A DNA stretch of 64,000 nt, taken from Natronorubrum halalkaliphilum (GTDB lineage Archaea > Halobacteriota > Halobacteria > Halobacteriales > Natrialbaceae). Made by a program: the position numbers and the translations under genes. The first letter of the stretch is position 1. Each line of letters begins with the position of its first letter. Positions 16,429 through 26,334 of this stretch are shown here, one piece after another. The notes beneath the pieces were generated by a model, which saw only the letters and a program-made list of their open reading frames with translations, searched no databases and was not told the origin of the DNA. Location: contig NZ_WUYX01000038.1 of the NCBI RefSeq assembly GCF_009834785.1, positions 161,513 to 225,512 of the forward strand. The letters are read 5' to 3'.

Positions 16429-19203
16429 TCAGGCGTCCTGAATCTGGCGCAACACGTTCGGCGCGTCCTCGAGCGCCTCGTCCAGGTCCTCGACGTTGGG
16501 ACCGCCGCCCTGTGCGAAGTCCGGCGGACCGCCGCCGCCGCCGCCGACTCTCGAGGCGAGTTCGCCGACGACGTCGCCGGCGTTGACGCCCGACTCGTCC
16601 GGGACGGCCACGACGAACTGGGCGCCGCTTTCGCCGCTGCCCAGGACGGCGATTTTGCCCTCCTCGACGAGTGCGTTCGCGGTCGCGCGCAGTTCGCCCA
16701 TATCGGCGTCGATCCGATCGACAACGGCCGTCGTCTCGCCGACCGCGACCTCCTCGCCGCCGCCTCCGCCGCCGGCGCGGGCCGCAGCGAGCTGTTCTTT
16801 CAGATCCTCGATCTCCTTGCCGCGGCCCTTCCACTCCTCGAAGAAGCGTTCGGCCGTCTCCGGCACGTCTTCGGGCGAGACGTCGAGAATCTCGGCGGCC
16901 TCGTAGAGGGCGTCCTCTTTCCGCTGGGTCGACTCGAGTGCGGCCTCGCCGGCGGCGAACGTGATCCGCTCGACGCCGTCCTGGACCCGCTCCGTGTTCA
17001 GGACCTTGATCGAGCCGATGTCGCCGGTGCGGGCAACGTGGGTCCCGCCGCAGGCCTGAACGTCGTCGTCGACGTGGATCAGGCGGATCTGTTCGCCCGG
17101 CGGGATGCCGCCCTGGTAGAGATCGAAGCCGTGTTCGGTCTCCGCGTCGTGACGGTCGGGCCACTCCTGAGTGACCGCGGTGTTTTCCATCACGATTTCG
17201 TTGGCCAGCGACTCGATCCGCTTGACGTCGTCGCGGCTGATGCGGTCGTAATGGCGCATGTCGATCCGGGAGGAATCGACGCCCTTCTGCGCGCCGGCCT
17301 GCCGGATGTGCTCGCCGAGGATCTGCCGGGCCGCGTGGATGACGATGTGCGTCGCCGTGTGGTGGCGCATAAGCTGCCGGCGGCGGGTCGCATCGACCTG
17401 TCCGTTGACGAACTCGCCTTTGCCGGGCGTCTCGTCGGTTCGGTGGAGGATGACGCCGTCTTCGATCTGGACGTCGTCGACCTCGACCGTCGCGTCGTCG
17501 GTCGAGAGCGTCCCCGTATCCGCCGGCTGTCCGCCGCCTTCGGGGTAGAACATCGTCTGATCCAAGACGACGTCGTAGCCGTCCTCGCGTTCGAAGACGT
17601 CGAGCACGACGGCCTCGAACTGGGTTCGCTGCTGGTCGTCGTAGTACAGCTTCTCCGTCTCCGGGAGGTCCTCGAAGCGCTCGTCCTCCTCGTCGTCGAC
17701 CGCCTCGGCGGTCTCGGGGGTGTCGTGGCGCTTCGCGACGAGACTGTAGAAGTCGTCCGGCACGGCGACTTCGGCACCCGCGTCCGCCGCGATCTCGGCG
17801 ACCATATCGGGCTGGATACCGTGGGAATCGTAGAGTTCGATCAGTTCGTCGGTCGGGATCGGCTCGCCCTTCTCGGCGTACTCCTCGGCGAGCGTCTCGA
17901 CGCGGCGACCGCCGCGCTCGAGGGTCTCCCGGTACTTCTCGACCTCGGTGCGGACGATGTCGCGAATCGTGTCGCGGTTTTCGTAGCCGAGCCGTTCGGC
18001 CTGCATGTCGACGAGTTCGTCCAGCGGCGCGTCGACGCCGACGGTGTCACACAGGCGCTTGGTGCGTCGAAGCACCATCCGGGCGAGATAGCCCGTGCCG
18101 ACGTTCGAGGGGACGATGCCGTCGCCGAGCATGTAGGCGAGCGTTCGGCAGTGGTCCGCGATGGCGTAGATATCCTCGAGGGGCTCCATCAGCTCGGTGA
18201 GCTCGTCGACATCGACGCCGAGTTCGGCCGCGATTTCGCCGCGAGCGGTCTCCATGTCCTCGGCCTCGTCGATGTCCATATGGCCCGCGAGCTTGGCGGC
18301 GCGGTGGACGAGTTCCTCCTGTTCGTCGGTGTGCTCGAGCCCCGCGTTGTCCTTCAGGAAAGCGATCATATCGGGGTAGACCGCCTCGTAGACCGTCGGC
18401 GTGCCCTGGGAGACCCAGGTCCAGCGCTCGAGGCCGTACCCCGTATCGACGATGTAGGTGTCCATCGGGGTGTAGCGGTTCCCGTCTTTCATCTCGTACT
18501 CGCCGTCGGAGTCCTGTTCCATCGACATGAAGACGAGCGTGGCGAGTTCGACGCCGCGGAAGATGACCTCGATGGCGGGCCCGGCGTTGCCGCCGCCGAC
18601 CCACGGGTCCTCGATGTAGATGACCTCGTCAAGATCGACGCCCATCGACTCAAAGAAGCCGTCACAGAGTTCGACGGTCTGATCCTTCCAGTAGACCTCG
18701 CCCTCGTAGGCGTACTCGTCCGGGGCGTCCTCCCGCGTGTTGAACGCGTGGTGGGCCATCATCTCGAAGGCCATCGTGTGTCGGCCCGTCTTGCCGACGT
18801 TGTCGATGTCCTGCATCCGGATACAGGGCTGGGAGATGGTCAACGGGTTGGCCGGCGGCGGCGTTTCCCCGCTCGTCACGAGCGGCTGGAAGTCGTAAAT
18901 CGACGCCTGGGTCAGCAAAACGTCGTCGCGCCAGCGGTTGGCCGCGACCGGATAGGGCTCGATCCGTTCGTGGTCGTTGTCTTCGAAGTACGAGAGGAAC
19001 GTCTCTCGCATCTCCTCGAGACTGTACTCCTCGTCGAAGCCGGCGTTCTCGATGAAGCCGTACTCCTCGCAGGGCGGCTCACCGCATGTCACCCGGTCGT
19101 GATCGCGGGTCCAGAAGTGAGCGCCACACTCCGGGCACTCCTTGCGCTCGAATCCTTCCTCCTCGAAGTACTCGAGGCGGTATGCGTCCGCCAATTCGCT
19201 CAT
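16429..19203 (-). CDS. alaS: Alanyl-tRNA synthetase (archaeal type)
   Basis: A 924-residue enzyme that charges tRNA-Ala and edits mischarged Ser/Gly. The archaeal-specific N-terminal zinc region (CPECGAHFW with [11 protein letters not shown]) precedes the class II catalytic core. The editing domain carries [11 protein letters not shown] (HxxxH) and QACGGTH (CxxxH). A C-terminal DHHA1-like domain ends with a glycine-rich loop ([17 protein letters not shown]). Length is normal for archaeal AlaRS. The ATG at 19203 is chosen; an in-frame extension to 19245 is Arg-rich. The gene is intact although it sits next to a pseudogene scar and repeat copy 2 at its 3' end. Confidence 0.97.
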   Translation of the reverse strand: MSELADAYRLEYFEEEGFERKECPECGAHFWTRDHDRVTCGEPPCEEYGFIENAGFDEEYSLEEMRETFLSYFEDNDHERIEPYPVAANRWRDDVLLTQASIYDFQPLVTSGETPPPANPLTISQPCIRMQDIDNVGKTGRHTMAFEMMAHHAFNTREDAPDEYAYEGEVYWKDQTVELCDGFFESMGVDLDEVIYIEDPWVGGGNAGPAIEVIFRGVELATLVFMSMEQDSDGEYEMKDGNRYTPMDTYIVDTGYGLERWTWVSQGTPTVYEAVYPDMIAFLKDNAGLEHTDEQEELVHRAAKLAGHMDIDEAEDMETARGEIAAELGVDVDELTELMEPLEDIYAIADHCRTLAYMLGDGIVPSNVGTGYLARMVLRRTKRLCDTVGVDAPLDELVDMQAERLGYENRDTIRDIVRTEVEKYRETLERGGRRVETLAEEYAEKGEPIPTDELIELYDSHGIQPDMVAEIAADAGAEVAVPDDFYSLVAKRHDTPETAEAVDDEEDERFEDLPETEKLYYDDQQRTQFEAVVLDVFEREDGYDVVLDQTMFYPEGGGQPADTGTLSTDDATVEVDDVQIEDGVILHRTDETPGKGEFVNGQVDATRRRQLMRHHTATHIVIHAARQILGEHIRQAGAQKGVDSSRIDMRHYDRISRDDVKRIESLANEIVMENTAVTQEWPDRHDAETEHGFDLYQGGIPPGEQIRLIHVDDDVQACGGTHVARTGDIGSIKVLNTERVQDGVERITFAAGEAALESTQRKEDALYEAAEILDVSPEDVPETAERFFEEWKGRGKEIEDLKEQLAAARAGGGGGGEEVAVGETTAVVDRIDADMGELRATANALVEEGKIAVLGSGESGAQFVVAVPDESGVNAGDVVGELASRVGGGGGGPPDFAQGGGPNVEDLDEALEDAPNVLRQIQDA

Positions 19204-19493
19204 TACACGTGTGTTGGCGAGCCAGCGCCTAAAACTGTTCCGCAACGTTCATTCCGAAAATATCGCAAGACGTGATCCGGCGCGCTCGCTCGAGCGACGA
19301 CCACGTTGCGTTCGTGTGAGTAACTTCAGCGAAAAGATATATAGGGGCCAGGAATAGTTGTATTTCCAAGTAGTTACAGCATGGCGAGTATCGGACGCAA
19401 TCCACGAAGTACGCGGCTGGGGCCACCTCGAGTACGGACGGCAGGGCCGACAGTACCGCTGGCTCGGTCACCGAACCCGCGCGGAGGCGACTG

Positions 19494-20180
19494 ATGCCGA
19501 CGAGACGATCGCTGCTCCGAACGGGCGGGCTGGCCGGCATCGGCACACTGGCCGCCATCGCCGCGTTGCCGTCGCCACCCGACGCAACGCCGATCGATCG
19601 GACTGTCGAGGGCGCGGAACCGCCCGATCGAGTCACGCGGTGGAGCGACGAACCGATCACGACCGAAGCCGAGACCTCGATCGCCCGCTATCAGTACCGG
19701 CCGATGAGCGCTCGCGTCGATAGAACCGACGCCGACGCGTTCGTCGCGACGGCCCCGATCAACGTCGTCGTCCTCCCCGATCCGGCGACCGGAACTGACG
19801 GCGAGGCCCTCGAGCACGTCATGAGCGTCCTCGAGGACGAGGGGTGGCTGCGCCAACCCGAGGAATACACCCGATACGCGTGGGATCGCACCGAAGGCGC
19901 ATTCGTCCGCCAGCAGGCGACGGCCGCCGAGACGTACTACGGCACCAGCGGCCGCCTCCACGTCCGCTGTTGGTCGTTCGACGGCGTCGTTTCCGTCCAG
20001 GCCCACGAGGATACGGGCGCCCGACCGAAACACGGAATCGCCTCCTACAAACGCGGCCGGAAGGCAATGGCGGCCATCTACGCCGAGGCCGGCTGGGACG
20101 TTTCACCGACCGCGATCGACCTCGACAACGCCCGACGCGACTACGACGGGATGGCGACGGTTATCACGGAGGCATCATGA
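19494..20180 (+). CDS. Tat-exported haloarchaeal hypothetical protein
   Basis: A 228-residue protein with an N-terminal twin-arginine signal: TRRSLLRTGGLAGIGTLAAIAALP, the arginines at residues 3-4 followed by a hydrophobic stretch to about residue 26. The mature part is a conserved haloarchaeal domain I cannot name, with motifs PINVVVLPD, YTRYAWD and RKAMAAIYAEAGWD. It probably acts outside the cell or at the membrane. Its ATGA stop overlaps the start of the following membrane-protein gene by 4 nt, so the pair is likely translationally coupled and may form one complex. A TATA-like GATATATAGG lies about 155 nt upstream, leaving room for a short upstream reading frame. Confidence 0.7.
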   Translation: MPTRRSLLRTGGLAGIGTLAAIAALPSPPDATPIDRTVEGAEPPDRVTRWSDEPITTEAETSIARYQYRPMSARVDRTDADAFVATAPINVVVLPDPATGTDGEALEHVMSVLEDEGWLRQPEEYTRYAWDRTEGAFVRQQATAAETYYGTSGRLHVRCWSFDGVVSVQAHEDTGARPKHGIASYKRGRKAMAAIYAEAGWDVSPTAIDLDNARRDYDGMATVITEAS

Positions 20181-20866
20181 GCACCGACAGCCACCGCGTG
20201 TTCGGCCGCCGACCCGCCGTCCGAGACGTGCTCGAACATCCGCTCCTCGGTCTCGACCCCCGGCGAACGGCGATCGCCGTCGGCTATCTCGCCGTCCTCG
20301 GCGGACTGTTCGCCGTCAGCTACGCGGGCACGGCGATCACGATCGACGGCGCGGCGCTGGAGACCCTGACGCCGCGATTCGACACGGTCAGTACGGTGCT
20401 GATCGCGCTCGCGACGGCGACGATCGCGATCGTCCCGTTCCTGTACGCGGCCTGGAACGGCGGCCCGGTGCTGTCGTTCGCCATGCCGCTGGTCCCGGTG
20501 GCCTTCGGCACCCTCGCGACGGGGCAGTACGTGCTCGGGCTCGACGCGGCAATCGCCCTGACCGTCGGCGGAGCGGCGAGTACGCTCGCTCTCTTCGCGA
20601 CCGGCGTCCGCCGAACGGGGTCGCTCCGCCCCTGGCGAACCGCCGATCTCGACGGGACCCACCTGCTGGTGGTGACGATGCTCGCGGTCGTCGCCGCCGT
20701 CAGCGTCGGCCGGTTCGTCGCCGGATCCCCGCCGCGCAATCTCGAGTGGTACGCGCCGTTTGCCGCGCTCTGGCTCGTCCCGGTCGCGGTGGTCGGCGTC
20801 TACTGGCAGGCCGCGATGCGAACCGCGATCGCGACGCGAACCGAACGCCCGGATTCGGAGCCCTGA
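20177..20866 (+). CDS. Multi-pass membrane protein coupled to the Tat protein
   Basis: A 229-residue protein with about six transmembrane helices: residues about 32-55, 66-90, 96-112, 118-140, 155-177 and 187-210. It has no recognisable catalytic motif. The start ATG overlaps the stop of the preceding Tat-substrate gene (ATGA) and is preceded by a good Shine-Dalgarno-like GGAGG seven bases upstream, which fits a coupled second cistron. I cannot assign it to a transporter family. Its role is probably tied to the exported protein before it. Confidence 0.7.
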   Translation: MSTDSHRVFGRRPAVRDVLEHPLLGLDPRRTAIAVGYLAVLGGLFAVSYAGTAITIDGAALETLTPRFDTVSTVLIALATATIAIVPFLYAAWNGGPVLSFAMPLVPVAFGTLATGQYVLGLDAAIALTVGGAASTLALFATGVRRTGSLRPWRTADLDGTHLLVVTMLAVVAAVSVGRFVAGSPPRNLEWYAPFAALWLVPVAVVGVYWQAAMRTAIATRTERPDSEP

Positions 20867-21029
20867 TCCTGTCGTGTTCAGTTCTGACCTAGGCCAGTCA
20901 CTTCCGGGCAATTCCGGGTCGGCGACGGATCGTTGCTGCGGTTCCGGCAGTCAATAGTCGTAGCCAGCAATCACAGCCAACACCCAGCAACCGAACCGAA
21001 ACCGCTCCACAAAACAAACCTGACAGGAA

Positions 21030-24000
21030 CTACTCGTTCTCGAGGGCCAGCGACGCCAGCATCGCCTCGAGTTGCAGCCGTTCGTTCGCCCCCTCGGTGA
21101 TCCGGTAGTCGACCTCGCCGAGTCGCTCGAGCAAGCGAACCGTGGCCTGCTCCGGAATGTCGAACTGCCAGGCGGAGCGATGAAGCTGGTCGATGACGTC
21201 GCCGCCGGCGAGGCCGCGGTCCATGAGCAGGTCCTCGAGTGCGGCGCGGGCGGCGGTGAAGTCGCCGTCGATGGCGTGTTCGACCATCTCCTCGACCTCC
21301 TCGGGGCGGGCGGTCGAGGTAATCGCGAAGACCGTCTCCTCGTCGACGGTTTCGCCCATGACGGCGGCCGCCTGCAGCCCGTTGATCGCCTTTCGCATGT
21401 CGCCGTCGGCAGCGTAGACTAAGGCGTCGACGCCGTCGTCCGTGACCTCGATGCCCTCGTTGGCCGCGATTTCGCGGATCTGTGCCTCGATAGCGTTCTC
21501 GGTGAGTTCGGTGAAGCGGAAGACGGCACAGCGAGACTGGATCGGATCGATGATCTGACTCGAGTAGTTACACGAGAGGATAAACCGCGTGTTGTTGGAG
21601 AACTGCTCCATCGTCCGACGCAGGGCGGACTGGGCGTCGGAGGTCAGCGCGTCTGCCTCGTCCAGGAAGATGATGCGGTGGTCGTAGCCGCCGAAGGAAG
21701 ACCGCGCGAAGTCCTTGATCCGGTCGCGGACGACGTCGATCCCGCGCTGGTCGGAAGCGTTGAGTTCGAGGAAGTTCTCGCGCCAGTCGCCGTCGTAGAC
21801 TTCACGGGCGATGGCCTGTGCAGCCGTGGTGTTGTGCATGACCGTTGGAACGTCACCGGCGACGTAGTTTCGTGTTCCAGGGACCGTGAGGTCGTAGACT
21901 CGACGATCCTCTTCTACGCGCTCGACGTTCGACACGCGGTCGAAGTAAAGTGTCCCTCGAGAGAGTCGATCGAGTGCGACCAACTGTTCGACGACTTCCA
22001 TCGAACACATTTCGTCGGCGACATCGAGAATACGGCCGGCGACGGTTTCGAACCGCGGCAGCGACGCAAGGTCGTGGTCGTCGTTTTCGAGAAGGTTTCG
22101 AACGTCAGTCCCGAGTAGCTCAGTCCCTTTCGCGATCCGATTGTCCGAGACGCCGAGTACGTCGATTGCGTTTCGAAGGGATTCCTGCAGGGCAGCGGTG
22201 TCAGGTGTTTCGGTTCGCGACCCGAGTGTGACGAGCAGTTCACTGGCGCGGCTCGCAACCGGTGTTCGTCGACCGTCGGCGTACTCGAGTAGCCGGTCCG
22301 TTCGGATCCCGGTCGTCGCTTCGACTTCTTTCCGCGTCTCGATCGGTTCCAGGACGTCTCGCTGGCCGATCCACGTCGTCGGAACGGAACTCATCGAACG
22401 GATATCGGACTGAACCTGCTCGATTTCGCGTTCGACCTGCTGTGCGGCCTCGATCCGATCCGATGCAGCCTCGATAACGCGGTCGATATCTTCGAGATAC
22501 GATTCCCGACCGGGGTTTTCGGGATTCAGTGTCTCGGTCACCAGTGGTTCTTTTTTCAACGAGAGCGTCTGACACAGATCGTCGACGGCAGTCTGGGCGG
22601 GCATCGTGTCGTAATTCGGATTTCCGGTTCCTGCCGTCGAATCGGAGAGTCGGTCTTGTTTGTAGTCGATGGTAAACCCGATAGCGTCTTCGAAACGAGA
22701 GAGTGCTGACACACCTGAGAGATACAACGTATGGTACTCGGAGTCCGATCCTGTACCGTTCGTCGCCGCCTTCTTGACTCGCTTTCGTCGAGTTGGAATA
22801 CCGAACGAGGCAAGGAGATACGAACAGAGCGTTATCACTGATTCGTCCTTCTGTGTCAACTCGATCGTTCCCTGATCCGCAACGGACGCTTCCGAATCGA
22901 AGACTGCCTGCAGAAACACCGAACGGACGTCCTCGGGAGCGTGGACGAGCGTCGAACCGATAGTCGAGGACGAACTGCCGAACACCCCGAAGCAAGACTC
23001 GAGGAAGTGATGGAGGGACTTCGTTCGGAGTTCAACGTACGGAACGTCCTTCTGGGTGCCGCGAGTCGTTTCTACGTCGAACAGTTGTTGGGCGATCTGG
23101 TCGAACGACTCACGGAGCGCATCGTCGGTGTTAAAGAACTTGATACGGCCGTTCGAAATTTGTGCCTCACTGATTGCGAGACCGACGAACCGTGCCAGAT
23201 CGGACGTGAGTTCCCACGGCGGAGTAATCGGGCTGGACCGCCTGTTGTACGCGGTCACGTACTGAATCGATTCGACGTGGGATCGAAGTTCAGATTCGCT
23301 GACGTCGAGCGATCGGAGATAGCCGAGCGAGCACGTCGTCGACGGTTCATCGAGGTCGATCGAGATGTTCCGGGCGTAATTCGCAGCCGTTTTACGAGTG
23401 ATATCGTGTTCGGAGACGATCTCGTCGAGGGAGTAGCCGCGGCGAAGACAGCCGAGGATGGTCTTCTTCTGACCAACGTAGTTCTCTTCTGCCGGAATTT
23501 CGTATCGGCGGGCGAACGACTCCGAAACGTTCACGAAGGTCCTGTCGCCGTCCATCGACGAAATCCAGTCGAGTGAGGCGGACGAGTCGTCAGCGATAGG
23601 CGTCTCCAGTGGTCGAACGATCCGCTCCCCGCCCGAAAGCGTCCCGGCCTGTCGCCACTCCAGACCCGATTCGTCCGCAACGAGGAGTTTGTGTTCTGGT
23701 GTAACCGTGAACTCGTTTCCGTCTCGAGTCTCGATCGAGACAAGATCGGACGCTTCCGTGGAAAAGACGTGAGACGGGGCGACGTATTCGAAAGAGCCAT
23801 CGCTATCGTACGTCAGTATCTCGAGCTCATCGCCCGGAGTGTCAAACCCGTCAACGTCGCCGACGACGCTCGAGATGGGGACGACGCCCTCGTTGGTCAG
23901 AACCGGCGTCTCACCAGTAACGCACTTTCCAGTACCCGCCGGCCCCGCAAACATGAGATGGGGCAGGTCGTCCTGGTCGACGTAGTTCTGCAGTCTCGGA

Positions 24001-24113
24001 ACGATGTTCTCGTGGCCCTTGATCTCGTCGAGCCGTTCCGGCCGATACTTCTCGATCCAGACTTCGGTCTTGCCGGGTGTCGGCTCCGCCGCCTCGGCGT
24101 CGGCCTCGCTCAT
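21030..24113 (-). CDS. rfcS: Replication factor C small subunit with intein
   Basis: AAA+ clamp-loader small subunit that opens and loads the PCNA sliding clamp. The precursor is 1027 residues: N-extein 1-63, intein 64-761, C-extein 762-1027. The spliced product (329 residues) is the normal archaeal RfcS length. The Walker A motif GPAGTGK/TT is split exactly by the intein. Walker B is IIFLDEAD, sensor 1/SRC motif is [16 protein letters not shown]. The C-terminal collar domain is complete. Without splicing the ATPase site is broken, so activity depends on intein excision. The ATG at 24113 is clear. The 5' neighbour is a divergent-composition UspA gene on the same strand. Confidence 0.96.
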   Translation of the reverse strand: MSEADAEAAEPTPGKTEVWIEKYRPERLDEIKGHENIVPRLQNYVDQDDLPHLMFAGPAGTGKCVTGETPVLTNEGVVPISSVVGDVDGFDTPGDELEILTYDSDGSFEYVAPSHVFSTEASDLVSIETRDGNEFTVTPEHKLLVADESGLEWRQAGTLSGGERIVRPLETPIADDSSASLDWISSMDGDRTFVNVSESFARRYEIPAEENYVGQKKTILGCLRRGYSLDEIVSEHDITRKTAANYARNISIDLDEPSTTCSLGYLRSLDVSESELRSHVESIQYVTAYNRRSSPITPPWELTSDLARFVGLAISEAQISNGRIKFFNTDDALRESFDQIAQQLFDVETTRGTQKDVPYVELRTKSLHHFLESCFGVFGSSSSTIGSTLVHAPEDVRSVFLQAVFDSEASVADQGTIELTQKDESVITLCSYLLASFGIPTRRKRVKKAATNGTGSDSEYHTLYLSGVSALSRFEDAIGFTIDYKQDRLSDSTAGTGNPNYDTMPAQTAVDDLCQTLSLKKEPLVTETLNPENPGRESYLEDIDRVIEAASDRIEAAQQVEREIEQVQSDIRSMSSVPTTWIGQRDVLEPIETRKEVEATTGIRTDRLLEYADGRRTPVASRASELLVTLGSRTETPDTAALQESLRNAIDVLGVSDNRIAKGTELLGTDVRNLLENDDHDLASLPRFETVAGRILDVADEMCSMEVVEQLVALDRLSRGTLYFDRVSNVERVEEDRRVYDLTVPGTRNYVAGDVPTVMHNTTAAQAIAREVYDGDWRENFLELNASDQRGIDVVRDRIKDFARSSFGGYDHRIIFLDEADALTSDAQSALRRTMEQFSNNTRFILSCNYSSQIIDPIQSRCAVFRFTELTENAIEAQIREIAANEGIEVTDDGVDALVYAADGDMRKAINGLQAAAVMGETVDEETVFAITSTARPEEVEEMVEHAIDGDFTAARAALEDLLMDRGLAGGDVIDQLHRSAWQFDIPEQATVRLLERLGEVDYRITEGANERLQLEAMLASLALENE
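21831..23924 (-). mobile_element. Intein with degenerate LAGLIDADG-type endonuclease domain in rfcS
   Basis: A 698-residue intein inserted in the Walker A loop (GPAGTGK before, TT after). Splicing residues are all present: Cys64 at the N-terminus, block B TPEH (residues 138-141), C-terminal block with [23 protein letters not shown] ending His-Asn, and Thr as the +1 residue. Two DOD-like blocks are visible: [14 protein letters not shown] (about 307-320) and [12 protein letters not shown] (about 400-411), each with an acidic residue, though both look divergent from consensus. A helix-turn-helix-like segment (about 225-250) may aid DNA recognition. Codon choice is noticeably less GC-rich than the exteins, a sign of transfer. 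Confidence 0.93.
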
Positions 24114-24217
24114 ACCACTCGGAAGGGAGGGGCGAAAGATAAAACGACCGAACGCGCTGTCGGTCTCGAGGCCGATCCTCGAGCCAGCCGAGACGGTGAG
24201 AACGCCGCTCCGAAGCC

Positions 24218-24640
24218 CTACTCCCTCCGGAGAACCGTCACCGGCCGTTCCGACTCGAGGATCACGCCCTGAATGACGCTGCCGAACAGGACTTTTCCCG
24301 TCGCCGAACGGTCCCGGCCAGCCATCGCGATCGTATCGGCGTCGATTTCCGCGGCGACGCGGTGGATTTCTTCGACCGGATCGCCGTGTTCGCGCCGGAC
24401 CGTGACGTCGATGCCGTGCTCCTCGAGCGTCCGCGCGACCTCGAGGACGTCGGCGGGCAGATCGGTTTCCTCGTAGAGGTCGTCCGAGCGCACCACGCTC
24501 GCTTCGTCGGCCGCTTCGAACTCCTCGAAGACGCTGACGAGAACGACCTCGACCGTCGACTCGCTTTCGGGAAGTGCCGCGGCGTACTCGGCCGCCGCGA
24601 GGCTTCGTTCGGTCTTGACCGGCACGAGAACCGTATACAT
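24218..24640 (-). CDS. Universal stress protein (UspA family)
   Basis: A 140-residue single-domain UspA protein with a Rossmann-like fold: [21 protein letters not shown] at the N-terminus, [22 protein letters not shown], and the nucleotide-binding signature [15 protein letters not shown] followed by [12 protein letters not shown]. Such proteins bind ATP or act as stress regulators. The ATG at 24640 gives the canonical start. An in-frame ATG at 24667 adds nine residues (MGVRFDDEN) and cannot be excluded, since neither has a convincing TATA box at the leaderless distance. It lies just upstream of, and in the same direction as, rfcS. Confidence 0.9.
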   Translation of the reverse strand: MYTVLVPVKTERSLAAAEYAAALPESESTVEVVLVSVFEEFEAADEASVVRSDDLYEETDLPADVLEVARTLEEHGIDVTVRREHGDPVEEIHRVAAEIDADTIAMAGRDRSATGKVLFGSVIQGVILESERPVTVLRRE

Positions 24641-24874
24641 ATTTTCATCGTCGAACCGGACGCCCATAGTAGCTGCTGAAAGTCACTGCACACCCGATCA
24701 CACGACGGCTCTGCGATCAGTGTGTCAGTTTTTCAGCAGTTTCTTTGGGGTTCTAAAGGGGTATCCCCGTCAGAGCGAGCCGTAACCGGCGACTGACGGT
24801 CATACGGGACGGACAGTCCGCAGTACTGACGGCACAGTACCACGTTTTTCTCGGCGGTCGGCGTACGATCGGCC

Positions 24875-25963
24875 ATGAACGTCAACGGTCGAACACGAAC
24901 GACTATCGTCGTCGCCCTGCTCGTCGTCCTCGTCGTCGGAACCGTGCCGGCGACGGTCGCCGCCCAGGCGGAGACGAGAACCGGCGGTACGGTCGTCGTC
25001 GAAGAAGGCGAAACGATCGACAGCCTCGAGGCGTTCGCGGGAACCGTCATCGTCGAGGGAACCGTCACTGGCGACGTCAGCGCCGTCGCGGGAGATATCC
25101 GAATCGCGGGCGACGTCGGCGGCGACCTCGAGGCCGCCGGCGGGAGTCTCACAATCGACGGCACCGTCGACGGCGACGTCGAGGCCGCGGCGGGCAGCGT
25201 GACGATCACCGACGGCGCGACCATCAGCGGCGACGTCGCGGCGGGTGCCGGAACGGTCACCGTCGACGGCACGCTCGAAGGCGATGCGACGATCGGTGCC
25301 GAAACGATCCAGCTCGGCGACGACGCCGCGGTCGCGGGCGACCTGCGCTACGGCGGGACCCTCGAGGGCAACACCGGTGCCGTCGCGGGCGAGATCCAGC
25401 AGGACTCCTCGATCGGATTCGATCTCACGCCGACGGTGCAGCCGATCGCCTCGTGGCTGTTTTCGGCGTACGTGCTCGCGTTGAATTTGGTTCTGGGAGC
25501 CGCGCTACTCGCCCTGTTTCCGCGGTTTTCCGACGGCGTCGCGAATCGAGTCGCGACCGACCCCGTTCGTTCCGGGCTGGCCGGACTCGGCGTACTCGTG
25601 GGAATCCCGATACTGCTGGTCGCGACGGCGATTACGGTCGTCGGCATTCCGTTCTCGGTCATCGGCGCGTTCGCATTCGCGCTCGTCGTCTGGATCGGGA
25701 TCGTTTACGGCCGGTTCGCCGTCGCGGCGTGGCTGCTCTCCGCTGTCGACGTGGAGAATCGGTGGCTCGCGCTCGTAGTCGGGCTGGTCGGCGGTGCACT
25801 CCTCGCACAGGTACCCTACCTCGGGGGGCTGCTCAACCTGCTCGTCTTCCTGCTGGGTCTTGGCGCGCTCGCGGTCGGCCTGTACAGCCACCGGCGATCC
25901 CTCCGGGACCGAGAGCGGGAGCCGCGAGGGGGTATCGGCCCCGACGAGCCGGCGAGCGACTAA
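24875..25963 (+). CDS. Secreted bactofilin-like beta-helix protein with C-terminal membrane domain
   Basis: A 362-residue protein. A signal peptide or N-terminal anchor spans residues about 10-30 (VVALLVVLVVGTVPATVAAQ). Residues about 38-175 are a polymer-forming-cytoskeletal (bactofilin-like) right-handed beta-helix with repeated G-D-V units: VEGTVTGDVSAVAGDIRIAG, VDGDVEAAAGSVTI and similar. Residues about 195-340 contain four transmembrane helices, and the tail is charged. The topology suggests the beta-helix faces outside, unlike cytosolic bacterial bactofilins. It may form a surface scaffold. No catalytic residue is evident. The ATG at 24875 starts the signal peptide. Confidence 0.8.
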   Translation: MNVNGRTRTTIVVALLVVLVVGTVPATVAAQAETRTGGTVVVEEGETIDSLEAFAGTVIVEGTVTGDVSAVAGDIRIAGDVGGDLEAAGGSLTIDGTVDGDVEAAAGSVTITDGATISGDVAAGAGTVTVDGTLEGDATIGAETIQLGDDAAVAGDLRYGGTLEGNTGAVAGEIQQDSSIGFDLTPTVQPIASWLFSAYVLALNLVLGAALLALFPRFSDGVANRVATDPVRSGLAGLGVLVGIPILLVATAITVVGIPFSVIGAFAFALVVWIGIVYGRFAVAAWLLSAVDVENRWLALVVGLVGGALLAQVPYLGGLLNLLVFLLGLGALAVGLYSHRRSLRDREREPRGGIGPDEPASD

Positions 25964-26059
25964 CGATCGGCGACGACCCGCCGCCACGGACGCGACGACT
26001 CCCCGGCTTCGCGCCGCGGAGAGCGACGCGCTCAAGTCCGCGCCCTCGTAACGACAACT

Positions 26060-26284
26060 ATGCACGTCACCGTCGACGTCAAGGGCGAGGACACCCACGA
26101 GATCGATCTCGAGGCCGCGTCGGGGGCGACCGCCGACACGGCACCGACCTACCGGGACCTGCTTCGTGAGATCGATCTCAGCCCCCACGAGGTGAGCGTC
26201 CTCGTCGACGGTCGTCCCGTGCCCGAGGATCAGCCGGTCGAAAGCGACCACGTGACGGTCCTGCGGCTGATCAAGGGCGGGTAG
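26060..26284 (+). CDS. samp2: Ubiquitin-like small archaeal modifier protein SAMP2
   Basis: A 74-residue beta-grasp protein ending in the diglycine LRLIKGG. The body, VLVDGRPVPEDQPVE followed by the C-terminal strand, matches Haloferax volcanii SAMP2 as I remember it. SAMP2 is adenylated by the E1-like UbaA, conjugated to lysines of target proteins, and also acts as a sulfur carrier in tRNA thiolation. A slightly longer loop (about eight residues, ASGATADTA) is inserted after the second strand relative to the Haloferax protein. It starts with ATG at 26060. The next gene, ilvA, is convergent with it. Confidence 0.93.
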   Translation: MHVTVDVKGEDTHEIDLEAASGATADTAPTYRDLLREIDLSPHEVSVLVDGRPVPEDQPVESDHVTVLRLIKGG

Positions 26285-26334
26285 CGTCTGCGGCGGATCC
26301 GGCTCGAGTGGCGAAATTCCCGGCCGCCCACACG

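Noticed and set aside
17038..19275. 745-codon plus-strand frame opposite alaS
   Set aside because: It is the mirror frame of the alaS gene; no motif is present and the coding evidence on the minus strand is decisive. The same applies to frames opposite glyS (5156-6385), the Fe-S oxidoreductase (8062-9843), lysC (31690-32841) and polB (43653-44792).
19381..19494. 37-codon ATG frame ending in TGATG at the Tat-protein start
   Set aside because: Low GC at third positions and a Pro/Arg-rich sequence suggest non-coding DNA; the overlapping TTG frame is more protein-like. Kept only as an observation.
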